Shown here: positions 8,477 through 16,089 of the stretch, one piece after another
How positions within the stretch are numbered: the stretch's first letter is position 1
How the letters are laid out: each line of letters starts with the position of its first letter
DNA from: Candidatus Methylomirabilis sp.
GTDB lineage: Bacteria > Methylomirabilota > Methylomirabilia > Methylomirabilales > Methylomirabilaceae
Length of the DNA: 34,376 nucleotides
Direction of reading: 5' to 3'
Assembly: GCA_002634395.1 (NCBI GenBank)
Contig: NSJM01000028.1
Location: forward strand, 1-34,376
Program-made: the position numbers and the translations under genes
Notes under the pieces: generated by a model
What the model saw: the letters and a program-made list of their open reading frames with translations, nothing else
Told to the model about the DNA's origin: nothing
Database searches by the model: none

Positions 8477-8512
8477 CTCAGGAGAGATCAGGGATACTAT
8501 AAGCGTGGGCAG

Positions 8513-10711
8513 ATGATAATCAGACAGATAACCAGATTCAGGACCAAGGTCCTACTGTCGATCATTCCGATGATCCTGGCGCTCTGCATCCTCTTTGGCG
8601 GAATGTCGCTCTATCAGCACAACAGATTACTGCATCGGGAGTTTGCAAAACAAGGAAAGGCTCTTGCCGTTAATCTGGCCGCCAGCGGCGAGTTGGGTGT
8701 GTTCAGTGAGGATGAACGGTTTCTTAATGCCTCATTGCGTGGGGTCACCGGCGAAGAAGACGTTGCGTACGTCTTTATTTACAACGATGCCGGAAAGCGC
8801 CTGATCGGTGGAGGCAGAGCCCTGTCCCAACCCGGCCCGGCATTGATCAACGACACCTTGAGTGATGAGATCCGCGCACGGATCCTGACCACCCGCCAAC
8901 CTGTCGACAGGACTCTTAAGGGCGTCGGAACCGGGTCGTTCCTGGAGTTTTACGCCCCGATCCTCTCTACCGAAGTCCGCCTGATCGAGGAACAGTTCTT
9001 CGGAATGCCAGGGCTCGCTCAAGGTCCTGGTGAGGATCGAATCCGCGTCATCGGAATTGCAAGAGTCGGCCTGTCAACGCGGAACATCGATGCCCACTCG
9101 ATCTACTTGATCAAACTCTGGGCCATTCTGTCTATTGTATTTTTGGCTGCCGGCACCCTCGCTGCCTACGCCCTCTCCAGGAGAATCACGCAGCCGATTA
9201 CCCGGTTGACAGAATCTACCGCACGGATGGCCGAAGGGAAGATCGACCAGGAAATCCCGGTTGATTCTCAGGATGAGATTGGGACATTAGCCACAACCTA
9301 TAACGAGATGGCCAAAGCACTGAAACGAACTCTCGACGAGCGAACAAGAGTGGCCACGGAGCTTCGAGATCTCAACCGAACCCTGGAAGATCGGATCCGT
9401 GAGCGGACCTCTCAACTGCGGGATCTACACCAGCTCGGCGTATCCATGCAGGAACCACTCCCCCTGTCGGAACGATTGAACCTAATTTTGAAAGGGGTGC
9501 ATGAGGTTATCGGATTTGATCGAATTATTATCTGGCTACCAGATCGTGAGGATCTTTCTCTTGAGCTGGCTGCCGCCATCGGTATTTCATCAACACCAGG
9601 TACCGTGCAGGTGTCAATTTCCGATGAGGTGCCTACGTTAGCGCGGGCCTACCGGGATCGAGTCGAGATCATCGTTGAGGAGAAGCACGGGATTCCTCCG
9701 GAGCTCCAGACCCAGCCTCCATACGATACGATGCCGGCCCTGTGTTCTCGCAACTTCGTTGTCTTACCGCTGATTTCTCGAAGACGTTCTGTTGGAGTCC
9801 TGACCGCCGATAATGCGGTGAGTCAAAAGTCGATTGCACCGCAACTCGACCTGCTACGCATCTTCGCCTCTCAGGCCGCAGTAGCCATAGAGAACGCCCA
9901 ACTTTTTCAGGAGGTGAAAGAGGCGAACCGTCAGCTCGCGCGGGCGAGTCGCCACAAGTCCGAGTTCCTGGCCAACATGAGTCATGAGTTGCGGACGCCT
10001 CTGAATGCGATCCTGGGGTTTACCGAGTTGATCCTCGATGAGATCTACGGTAAGGTTCCGAACCAGTTGCGCGAGTCCATCGAAGATATTCACACAAACG
10101 GCCGGCATCTGCTCAGGCTCATCAACGATGTGTTGGATCTCTCAAAGATTGAAGCCGGACAAATGCAGTTGGATCTAGGTGAATACTCTGTTCAATCATT
10201 AATCGACTCTGCGATCTCGGCAACGCGATCGCTCGCAGCAGAAAAGCGATTGGAGTTGGTCAGCCGGGTTGCAGAGGATCTGCCGCCTGCGCTGGGTGAT
10301 AGCAAACGCATCACTCAGATTCTGATGAATCTGGTGGGCAATGCTATCAAGTTCACTCCAGGAGGCGGCCATGTTTCCGTCACCGCGAAGGCTGTCCAAG
10401 GTTCGAGGTTCGAGGAGGCCCAAAGTTTGGAACTCGGCGCCCTGCACACCGCTATTGAGTTCGTTGAGATTGCCGTAGCGGACACGGGAATCGGTATTCC
10501 AGCCGAAGAGCTGAAGAGTATTTTCAGTGAATTTCGCCAAGTCGATAGTTCTATCACCAGAGAATACGGCGGAAGCGGTTTGGGGCTCAGTATCGCCAAG
10601 CGGTTGGTCGAGATGCATGGGGGGTCTATCTGGGCGGAAAGCCAGATCGGACAGGGGTCGACCTTTTACTTCAGGATCCCGATTCGGGTCCAGTGGGAGG
10701 GCGACCCGTGA
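8513..10711 (+). CDS. Membrane histidine kinase with periplasmic sensor, HAMP and GAF domains
   Basis: The domain order over 732 residues is TM1 at about 13-34, a periplasmic sensor region of about 165 residues, TM2 at about 201-222, HAMP to about 275 (RITQPITRLTESTARMAEG), a coiled coil, a GAF domain at about 320-470, then the kinase. The H-box is MSHELRTPLNAILGF with phospho-acceptor His491. The ATP-binding domain shows the N-box (MNLVGNAIKFTP), G1 (VADTGIGIP) and G2 (GGSGLGLSIAKRLVEMHGG). All catalytic boxes are intact. Its stop overlaps the GTG of the next receiver gene by 4 bases, so they are translationally coupled. Two inputs are likely: a periplasmic signal, perhaps via the binding protein upstream, and a cytoplasmic ligand at the GAF domain. 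The signal is not known. Confidence 0.93.
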   Translation: MIIRQITRFRTKVLLSIIPMILALCILFGGMSLYQHNRLLHREFAKQGKALAVNLAASGELGVFSEDERFLNASLRGVTGEEDVAYVFIYNDAGKRLIGGGRALSQPGPALINDTLSDEIRARILTTRQPVDRTLKGVGTGSFLEFYAPILSTEVRLIEEQFFGMPGLAQGPGEDRIRVIGIARVGLSTRNIDAHSIYLIKLWAILSIVFLAAGTLAAYALSRRITQPITRLTESTARMAEGKIDQEIPVDSQDEIGTLATTYNEMAKALKRTLDERTRVATELRDLNRTLEDRIRERTSQLRDLHQLGVSMQEPLPLSERLNLILKGVHEVIGFDRIIIWLPDREDLSLELAAAIGISSTPGTVQVSISDEVPTLARAYRDRVEIIVEEKHGIPPELQTQPPYDTMPALCSRNFVVLPLISRRRSVGVLTADNAVSQKSIAPQLDLLRIFASQAAVAIENAQLFQEVKEANRQLARASRHKSEFLANMSHELRTPLNAILGFTELILDEIYGKVPNQLRESIEDIHTNGRHLLRLINDVLDLSKIEAGQMQLDLGEYSVQSLIDSAISATRSLAAEKRLELVSRVAEDLPPALGDSKRITQILMNLVGNAIKFTPGGGHVSVTAKAVQGSRFEEAQSLELGALHTAIEFVEIAVADTGIGIPAEELKSIFSEFRQVDSSITREYGGSGLGLSIAKRLVEMHGGSIWAESQIGQGSTFYFRIPIRVQWEGDP

Positions 10712-11079
10712 GCAGAAAGCTGATCTTACATGTTGAGGACAACGAATATAATCGGAAGATCATCAGAGATCTCCTCTCCAAGACCGATTACGAGATCGTG
10801 GAGGCTCACAATGGGGAGGCCGCGCTCGACGTGTTGACTCGGCTGCGCCCCGATCTCATCCTGATGGATATTCAGTTGCCAAAGCTTTCAGGTCTCGATG
10901 CAACTCGCATGATCAGGGAGAATCCCGTACTCGCCCAGATTCCGGTCATCGCTATTACCTCGTTTGCCCTGAGCGGAGATGACCGGCTGGCCCTCGAAGC
11001 GGGCTGTAATGCGTACATCGCAAAACCCTTCCGGCCACGGGACCTCCTGGAGATGATTCGACACTTCCTGACGCCATGA
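10708..11079 (+). CDS. Single-domain response regulator (CheY-like receiver)
   Basis: The protein is 123 residues and consists only of a receiver domain: acidic pair in HVEDNEYNRK, phospho-acceptor Asp54 in LILMDIQLP, switch residues in AITSFAL, and Lys in YIAKPF. There is no output domain. The GTG at 10708 overlaps the kinase stop (GTGA) and is preceded by GGGAGGGC. It resembles DivK-type receivers that follow hybrid-like kinases. It may relay phosphate between the kinase and the sigma-54 activator downstream, or buffer the kinase. Confidence 0.88.
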   Translation: MSRKLILHVEDNEYNRKIIRDLLSKTDYEIVEAHNGEAALDVLTRLRPDLILMDIQLPKLSGLDATRMIRENPVLAQIPVIAITSFALSGDDRLALEAGCNAYIAKPFRPRDLLEMIRHFLTP

Positions 11080-11161
11080 GCGCCCACTATCCGAAAAGCT
11101 GTCGAAATCGACACAAAGGAATTACCGACGGGTGCGGAATGAGCCCTTTATTGGAGGAGAA

Positions 11162-12547
11162 ATGGAAGGGTATCGCATAAAAGTTCTGATCGTCGACGAT
11201 GATGCAGCGGCCAGGAAGATCCTCCAGAGCCGGTTAGGGGTGATGAACGTACGCACTCTTGTCGCATCCAGCGGCTTCGAAGCCATGGAGCAGATTCGTC
11301 GAGAGATGCCCGCGATTGTCCTGCTCGACTTGCAGATGCCGAAGATGTCGGGAATTGATGTCCTCAGGTCATTGAAGCGCGAGGGGCTGGATGTCACGGT
11401 AATCGTTGTGACCGCGCACGCAACTATCGAAGCCGCCGTAGAGGCCATAAGGGAGGGCGCCTACGACTTTATCACCAAACCTGTCGATTCCAAGCATCTC
11501 AAGATCGTCCTGGACAAGGCATTCGAGCGGGAGTCCCTGCGGGTGCAAAGCCGCTGCTTGCAGACAGAAATGGAGGGCCGTTTTGTCCAGGTTATCGCAG
11601 AAAATCAAGCCATGAAAAACCTGCTGCAGCTTGCCCACCGCGCCGCCGGCAGCAGTTCCACTATTCTACTTTTGGGCGAGAGCGGGACAGGGAAAGAGGT
11701 CTTCGCCAGAAACATTCACCGGTGGAGTCCTCGGGCCGACTGTCCATTCACTGTCGTCAATTGCGCCGCCATTCCGGACCAGTTGCTGGAGAGCGAGCTC
11801 TTCGGCCACGAAAAAGGGGCCTTTACGGGAGCGCATCAACTCAAGAAGGGGAAGTTCGAGGTCGCGGATCGCGGTACGATATTTCTCGACGAAATCGGGG
11901 AGGTCCAGGCAAGTATCCAAACAAAACTGCTTCGGGTTCTGCAAGACCATGAGTTTGAGCGGGTTGGGAGTACTCGTACGATCAGGGCCGATATTCGCGT
12001 TATTGCCGCTACCAACGGCGACCTTGAACGAGCCGTGCGAGAGGGAGGCTTCCGCGAAGATCTTTACTATCGACTGAATGTGGTCAGCATAAAGCTTCCG
12101 CCGTTGAGAGAACGGAAGGAAGATATTCCGGCTTTGATCGATCACTTTCTGCGAAAGTACGCGGGTGAGTTGAAGAAGCCCTTAAAGCAACTTTCGTCAG
12201 ACGCACTGGACGGTTTAACCACGTATCACTGGCCGGGAAATGTGCGCGAGCTGGAAAACGTGATCGAACGGGCTATGGTCTTGAGTACGGGAGAACAGAT
12301 CGGACCGGAGGACCTTCCGCCTCAACTCGCCGCAGGCCTACGTCGTGAAGCACTCAGAGGAAAGAAGTTCCACGAAGCCGTCAGGGAGTTCAAGCAGTGG
12401 ACGATTCAGGATGCTCTCAAGCGTTCGGAGGGCAATCAAACGAAGGCAGCGGAACTTCTTGGACTTCAGCGTACCTACCTGGCCAAGCTTATTCGATTAC
12501 TTGAGATCAAGGCGGCTCCAAGCCTCACCGAGAAAGATCGTCCTTAA
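11162..12547 (+). CDS. NtrC-family sigma-54-dependent response regulator
   Basis: This 461-residue activator has the full three-domain layout. The receiver domain spans 1-125 (LIVDDD, phospho-acceptor Asp56 in LLDLQMPKMSG, Lys in FITKPVD). The AAA+ domain has Walker A GESGTGKE at about 172, the sigma-54 contact loop GAFTGA at about 219-224, Walker B TIFLDEIGEV, and an arginine-finger region FREDLYYRLNV. The C-terminal Fis-type helix-turn-helix is EGNQTKAAELLGLQRTYL. The intact GAFTGA loop means it should activate sigma-54 polymerase. The ATG at 11162 follows GGAGGAG. It sits about 80 bases after the receiver gene and is probably co-transcribed. A perfect sigma-54 promoter lies 190 bases downstream of its stop, a plausible target. 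Confidence 0.93.
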   Translation: MEGYRIKVLIVDDDAAARKILQSRLGVMNVRTLVASSGFEAMEQIRREMPAIVLLDLQMPKMSGIDVLRSLKREGLDVTVIVVTAHATIEAAVEAIREGAYDFITKPVDSKHLKIVLDKAFERESLRVQSRCLQTEMEGRFVQVIAENQAMKNLLQLAHRAAGSSSTILLLGESGTGKEVFARNIHRWSPRADCPFTVVNCAAIPDQLLESELFGHEKGAFTGAHQLKKGKFEVADRGTIFLDEIGEVQASIQTKLLRVLQDHEFERVGSTRTIRADIRVIAATNGDLERAVREGGFREDLYYRLNVVSIKLPPLRERKEDIPALIDHFLRKYAGELKKPLKQLSSDALDGLTTYHWPGNVRELENVIERAMVLSTGEQIGPEDLPPQLAAGLRREALRGKKFHEAVREFKQWTIQDALKRSEGNQTKAAELLGLQRTYLAKLIRLLEIKAAPSLTEKDRP

Positions 12548-12614
12548 CCCAATGAAGGTGTCGCATTCTGCGTACCTCTTTTGATTCTCCACTGTATTCG
12601 ATTGGGTACTCTAT

Positions 12615-12670
12615 TCCAATATATCGTTGGAGCCTGCCGAATTTTCTTCTCCTGTTAGGTCCCATATTGG
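12615..12670. promoter_or_regulatory. Possible enhancer sites for the sigma-54 activator
   Basis: Two small dyads lie 70-125 bases upstream of the -24 element, the range usual for enhancer-binding activators: TCCAA-N7-TTGGA at 12615-12631 and CCATATTGG at 12662-12670. Both share a CCA/TGG half-site spacing theme. The sites are short and AT-rich, so chance occurrence cannot be ruled out. Confidence 0.25.
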
Positions 12671-12737
12671 ACAAATAAATCAATAAGTTCGCACATTATT
12701 CTCTGGTGCATAAGAGATATTATCACGAGATATGATG

Positions 12738-12753
12738 TGGCACGCTTATTGCT
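12738..12753 (+). promoter_or_regulatory. Sigma-54 (-24/-12) promoter
   Basis: TGGCACG-CTTA-TTGCT is a near-perfect match to the sigma-54 consensus, with GG (12739-12740) and GC (12751-12752) exactly 10 bases apart. Expected transcription start is near 12764-12766. It lies directly downstream of an NtrC-type activator gene and points away from it. The next protein gene (TetR) starts about 355 bases on and has its own promoter-like boxes, so the natural product of this promoter is the intervening structured DNA. Confidence 0.85.
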
Positions 12754-12764
12754 TTATAAAAGTA

Positions 12765-12930
12765 GCATTACCGGGTTTGTTATGGTCGTTGGTGGCGGTC
12801 GTTGCGATCGGCTGCCTCAAACAGCAGCGTCATCGTAGGGTCGCTTAGCTAGCGATCGCCAAGTACGCACGTCGCGTCCAATGGGCTAAAGAGGAGAGCT
12901 TTCCGCTACCCCCCGGAGAGCTCTCCTCTT
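12765..12930 (+). ncRNA. Candidate sigma-54-dependent small RNA
   Basis: From the predicted start to the end of a strong hairpin is about 165 bases with no credible gene; the longest ATG frame (12782) is 18 codons with no ribosome site. The stretch can fold. A 7-base stem pairs GCGATCG (12804-12810) with CGATCGC (12853-12859), enclosing GCTGC (12811-12815) paired with GCAGC (12824-12828). A 12-base perfect stem then pairs AAGAGGAGAGCT (12889-12900) with AGCTCTCCTCTT (12919-12930), whose loop contains six C. This looks like a regulatory RNA ending in a terminator-like hairpin. The T-run after it is weak, so the 3' end is uncertain. No known family was recognised. Confidence 0.45.
12889..12930 (+). 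terminator. Strong hairpin, possible terminator
   Basis: Twelve perfect base pairs (12889-12900 with 12919-12930) close an 18-base loop. The downstream bases (ATCCTATCCT) are pyrimidine-rich but not a true T-run, so intrinsic termination would be imperfect. It separates the sigma-54 transcript from the TetR gene. Confidence 0.45.
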
Positions 12931-13052
12931 ATCCTATCCTCGCATGTACCTGCTACCTTTCTCTCTTTGGTTAGCCCGGTCATCTGTGGTTTTCCCGCTC
13001 TGTTGATCTGATAAGGTGAAAATCCCGTTTCGGAGAAGTCCCTATTTCTTCC

Positions 13053-13082
13053 TTGACTACCATCGCCAGGGTTAGCTACACT
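13053..13082 (+). promoter_or_regulatory. Candidate promoter of the TetR gene
   Basis: TTGACT (13053-13058) and TACACT (13077-13082) are 18 bases apart, matching consensus at five and four positions. The start would be near 13089, immediately before a perfect operator-like palindrome, which supports an autoregulated TetR promoter. Confidence 0.5.
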
Positions 13083-13092
13083 TTCTTGTACT

Positions 13093-13104
13093 AACCGGTC
13101 GGTT
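13093..13104. promoter_or_regulatory. TetR-type operator palindrome
   Basis: AACCGGTCGGTT is a dyad (AACCG, GT, CGGTT) typical of operators bound by TetR/AcrR-family repressors. It overlaps the expected transcription start and lies 15 bases before the TetR start codon, the usual arrangement for self-repression. Confidence 0.6.
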
Positions 13105-13118
13105 TAATCGGAGAAATT

Positions 13119-13724
13119 ATGTCTAGCACTAAAGACCACATTATCGAGACAGCATCTCGTTTAGTGCATCTGAGAGGTTTTAATCATACGAGTATTGGTG
13201 AGATTCTTGAGGAAAGCGGGGTCGGGAAAGGAAGTTTCTATTACTATTTCAAAAGTAAGGAAGAGTTGGGCTATGCAATTATAGAGAGCAACTTCAGACG
13301 ATTTTCAGAAGAGGTGACAGGAAAAGCCTTCGGAAACAACAAGGATGCCTTGACGCAATTGCATGACTTCCTGGATATACTTTTTGATATACATCAGAAG
13401 CGAAACTGCGCCGGCGGGTGCCGCTTAGGCAACATGGCAATGGAGATGAGCGACATCCATGAAGAGTTCCGAAGAAGGTTTCAGGAGGGTTTCGACGGTT
13501 GGGAGGCTCAGATAACGGCAATTTTACGAAAAGCCCACATAAACGGACAGCTCGCAGACCATGCGGATCTTCCAGCGTTAGCTCAGTTTATCATTGCCTC
13601 TGTTGAAGGGGCAATACTGCTCACAAAGGTCAAGAAGGATATTAGCATCTTGGAACACTGTTTTACGGAGCTGAAGCGGTACATTCAGATGTGCGCTGAT
13701 GGCAATGCACCGCTTTGCGCTTAA
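13119..13724 (+). CDS. TetR/AcrR-family transcriptional repressor
   Basis: This 201-residue protein has the N-terminal TetR helix-turn-helix (residues 5-55): IIETASRLVHLRGFNHTSI then ILEESGVGKGSFYYYFKSKE, with the conserved GSFYYYF recognition helix. The C-terminal ligand-binding half contains NCAGGCRLGNMAMEMSD, a signature of one TetR subgroup often linked to reactive electrophile or acyl compound responses. The ATG follows GGAG. A palindromic operator precedes it. No neighbouring gene shows the same operator in this window, so its wider target is unknown; the small gene downstream (about 150 bases on) is a possibility. DNA usage is somewhat more AT-rich than its neighbours. Confidence 0.88.
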   Translation: MSSTKDHIIETASRLVHLRGFNHTSIGEILEESGVGKGSFYYYFKSKEELGYAIIESNFRRFSEEVTGKAFGNNKDALTQLHDFLDILFDIHQKRNCAGGCRLGNMAMEMSDIHEEFRRRFQEGFDGWEAQITAILRKAHINGQLADHADLPALAQFIIASVEGAILLTKVKKDISILEHCFTELKRYIQMCADGNAPLCA

Positions 13725-13877
13725 ACAAATGTGTTGATCGCCAAGTCCTAATAGGCATGGGATTACAAGCGACCCAACCGGGAGAAGTCGACTCGGTTCC
13801 CCGTCATTGGAAAAACAGTGGTGTACGTAAGAAGTCTATAGAACGCAAATCAGAGCCCTTATTGCGAGGATGAAAGA

Positions 13878-14147
13878 ATGGCGACAATTATCGAATACAC
13901 TGATCGGAAAAAACCGGCCAATAGTTATCCCAAGCGGATTGTCTCACCGCTCACGCCAGGGGCATGCTGTTGTTCTAAGATGGAACAGATCGGGGTAGAG
14001 CAACATGAAGAAGGCTGGAGTTTCATTTATAAGCGTTGCAAGAAGTGCGGTTTTTCGGTCAGACACGTGACGGCACGAAGCCCACAACTCCTCACAAAGA
14101 AAGGTTCTCGCTTCGAATACAAGGAGTTGACCGGTTTCCACAATTAG
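13878..14147 (+). CDS. Small cysteine-rich hypothetical protein
   Basis: This 89-residue protein has no family I recognise. It carries ACCCSKM at about 29-35 and RCKKCGF at about 53-59, so two groups of cysteines about 20 residues apart that could form a zinc or iron-sulfur site. It is basic overall, with no signal peptide or membrane segment. GAGGA lies about 8 bases before the ATG. It sits between the TetR gene and nadA, on the same strand as both. The well-placed ribosome site and cysteine pattern support a real gene; a function cannot be given. Confidence 0.55.
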   Translation: MATIIEYTDRKKPANSYPKRIVSPLTPGACCCSKMEQIGVEQHEEGWSFIYKRCKKCGFSVRHVTARSPQLLTKKGSRFEYKELTGFHN

Positions 14148-14187
14148 AACAGCTCAAAAACTTGCCTCCTGCATTGTGCTCTACTTA

Positions 14188-14196
14188 TGCTATACT
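14188..14196 (+). promoter_or_regulatory. Extended -10 promoter of the nad operon
   Basis: TG-C-TATACT is an extended -10 element with a five-of-six -10 box. No good -35 exists at 16-18 bases, as is common for extended -10 promoters. It gives a leader of about 30 bases before the nadA ATG at 14235. Confidence 0.5.
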
Positions 14197-14234
14197 CCCT
14201 TCCCGAGTGAGAAACCGTGGTGACGGAGCCAAGA

Positions 14235-15197
14235 ATGAACGTCGGTAGTCCTATTGCAGAAACCGAGGTGAGCGCCCTGCTTGATCTCGAAGAAGAGATC
14301 AAGCGGCTGAAAAAAGCGTTGCATGCGGTAGTGTTAGCGCACTACTACCAGGAGTCTGAAATTCAGGATGTGGCCGATTTCGTCGGCGACAGCCTGCAAC
14401 TAGCCCAACAGGCCGCAAAAACGAGCGCTGAGGTGATTGTTTTTGCCGGCGTTCACTTTATGGCGGAGACGGCGAAGATCCTGAACCCCTCGAAGCAGGT
14501 GCTGCTCCCCGATTTGGCGGCCGGGTGTTCGCTGGCAGAAGGGTGCCCGGCGCCTCTCTTCAGACGCTTCAAAGAAAAATATCCGGATCACATCGTGATC
14601 AGCTACATTAATTGCAGTGCCGAGGTCAAGGCGATGAGCGATATCATCTGCACATCGAGCAACGCCGAAAAGCTCATCAACCAGATCCCGAAAGAGCAGC
14701 CGATCCTTTTTGCGCCCGATCAGAACCTGGGTCGCTACCTAATCAAAAAGACCGGCCGTGATCTGACGCTGTGGCCCGGCACCTGTGTCGTGCACGAGAC
14801 GTTCTCTGAAAAGAAGCTCGTGCAACTGATGCTGTACCATCCTCACGCCAAGGTGCTTGCGCATCCTGAGTGCGAAGCCGGCGTGCTTCAGCATGCCGAC
14901 TACATCGGTTCAACAAGCGGACTGCTGAGTTACGTCAAGCAAAGTACGGATACCGAATTCATCATCGCGACCGAACCCGGCATCATTCATCAGATGGAGA
15001 AGGCCTGCCGGGATAAGACATTTATTCCGGCCCCACCGGACGGGGATTGCGCCTGCAACCAATGCCCCCACATGCGGCTCAACACCTTGGAGAAGTTGTA
15101 CCTATGCATGAAACACCGGGCGCCGGAAATTACGCTTGATGAAGAGCTGCGGCTTCTTGCGTTACGACCCATCCAGCGTATGCTGGAGATGAGTTAG
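14235..15197 (+). CDS. nadA: Quinolinate synthase
   Basis: NadA condenses iminoaspartate with dihydroxyacetone phosphate to quinolinate in de novo NAD synthesis, using a [4Fe-4S] cluster. The 320-residue protein shows [21 protein letters not shown] near the start, then the three cluster cysteines in their family settings: Cys98 in [12 protein letters not shown], Cys184 in [10 protein letters not shown] and Cys277 in CNQCPHM. Spacing between them agrees with characterised enzymes. [21 protein letters not shown] is also typical. The ATG at 14235 has GGAG 6 bases upstream and was preferred over in-frame GTG codons at 14217 and 14220. It is first in nadA-nadC-nadB, with nadC 22 bases on. The cluster is oxygen-sensitive. 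Confidence 0.96.
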   Translation: MNVGSPIAETEVSALLDLEEEIKRLKKALHAVVLAHYYQESEIQDVADFVGDSLQLAQQAAKTSAEVIVFAGVHFMAETAKILNPSKQVLLPDLAAGCSLAEGCPAPLFRRFKEKYPDHIVISYINCSAEVKAMSDIICTSSNAEKLINQIPKEQPILFAPDQNLGRYLIKKTGRDLTLWPGTCVVHETFSEKKLVQLMLYHPHAKVLAHPECEAGVLQHADYIGSTSGLLSYVKQSTDTEFIIATEPGIIHQMEKACRDKTFIPAPPDGDCACNQCPHMRLNTLEKLYLCMKHRAPEITLDEELRLLALRPIQRMLEMS

Positions 15198-15219
15198 GAC
15201 CGTCTCTCCCTTTACCCCC

Positions 15220-16083
15220 ATGTCCCTATCCCTTGTTCGGACCAGCCGTCGAGAAGCCCTCAAGAGGTTTCTTGAAGAAGACATCGGTCAAGGCGATGTG
15301 ACAACCCTCTCGATTGTGCCGCCCGACCAAAAGGCGATTGGCCATTTTATGGCCAAGGCGCCTCTTGTGCTGGCGGGGATCGAGCCGGTGATCGAAGCCC
15401 TCACCATTTTGGATGAAGGCTTGACAGTGGAGACATGGCATCGTGATGGTGATACGTTGCGCGAAGGCGATCGAGCGGCATCCATTCGTGGTCACGCCAG
15501 GGCGCTGCTCACCGGTGAGCGTGTGGCCACAAACCTGCTCCAGCGACTCTGCGGAATCGCCACATTGACGAGACAATTCGTTGAGGCCGTTCGCGGGACG
15601 CAGGCGAAGATTCTCGATACACGAAAGACGACGCCGGGACTGCGAGTATTTGAGAAGTATGCGGTAACTGTCGGTGGCGGGATCAATCACCGCTTCGGAC
15701 TTGATGATGCGATCTTAATTAAGGATAACCACATCAGGCTGGCAGGCGGTATCAGCGCAGCCATTACCACAGCCCGACAACATGAGAGCCGCTCGCATCG
15801 GTTCGAAGTTGAAGTCACTACGCTCGAAGAGCTGCAGGAAGCCCTCCAGTACGACCTTGACGCTATTCTCCTTGATAACATGAACCCGGATACGGTTCGA
15901 CAGGCGGTGGCATGCGTACGCGCTCACGAGCGCGGCAACAAGATCGTGGTCGAAGCGTCAGGTGGAATGACCCTCGATACTGTTCGGGCATTCGCAGAGG
16001 CCGGCGTCGACTGGATCTCCATTGGGGCCTTGACACATGCCGCCCCCGCCGTTGATATGAGTTTTAAAATTTATCCCGCATAG
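15220..16083 (+). CDS. nadC: Nicotinate-nucleotide pyrophosphorylase (quinolinate phosphoribosyltransferase)
   Basis: NadC converts quinolinate and PRPP to nicotinate mononucleotide, CO2 and pyrophosphate. The protein has 287 residues, the normal length. Clear family motifs are EEDIGQGDVTTLSI at the N-terminus, ERVATNLLQRLCGIAT, the substrate-binding ILDTRKTTPGLRVFEKYAV, GGGINHRFGLDDAILIKDNH, and C-terminal EASGGMTLDTV with VDWISIGALTH. All Arg, Lys and His residues of the active site appear to be present. No strong ribosome site precedes the ATG at 15220, so translation may depend on coupling to nadA. Confidence 0.96.
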   Translation: MSLSLVRTSRREALKRFLEEDIGQGDVTTLSIVPPDQKAIGHFMAKAPLVLAGIEPVIEALTILDEGLTVETWHRDGDTLREGDRAASIRGHARALLTGERVATNLLQRLCGIATLTRQFVEAVRGTQAKILDTRKTTPGLRVFEKYAVTVGGGINHRFGLDDAILIKDNHIRLAGGISAAITTARQHESRSHRFEVEVTTLEELQEALQYDLDAILLDNMNPDTVRQAVACVRAHERGNKIVVEASGGMTLDTVRAFAEAGVDWISIGALTHAAPAVDMSFKIYPA

Positions 16084-16089
16084 CCGGCC

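Noticed and set aside
12782-12838. 18-codon open frame inside the sigma-54 transcript
   Set aside because: It has no ribosome site and no conserved features, and the surrounding bases form stems; retained only as part of the candidate RNA.
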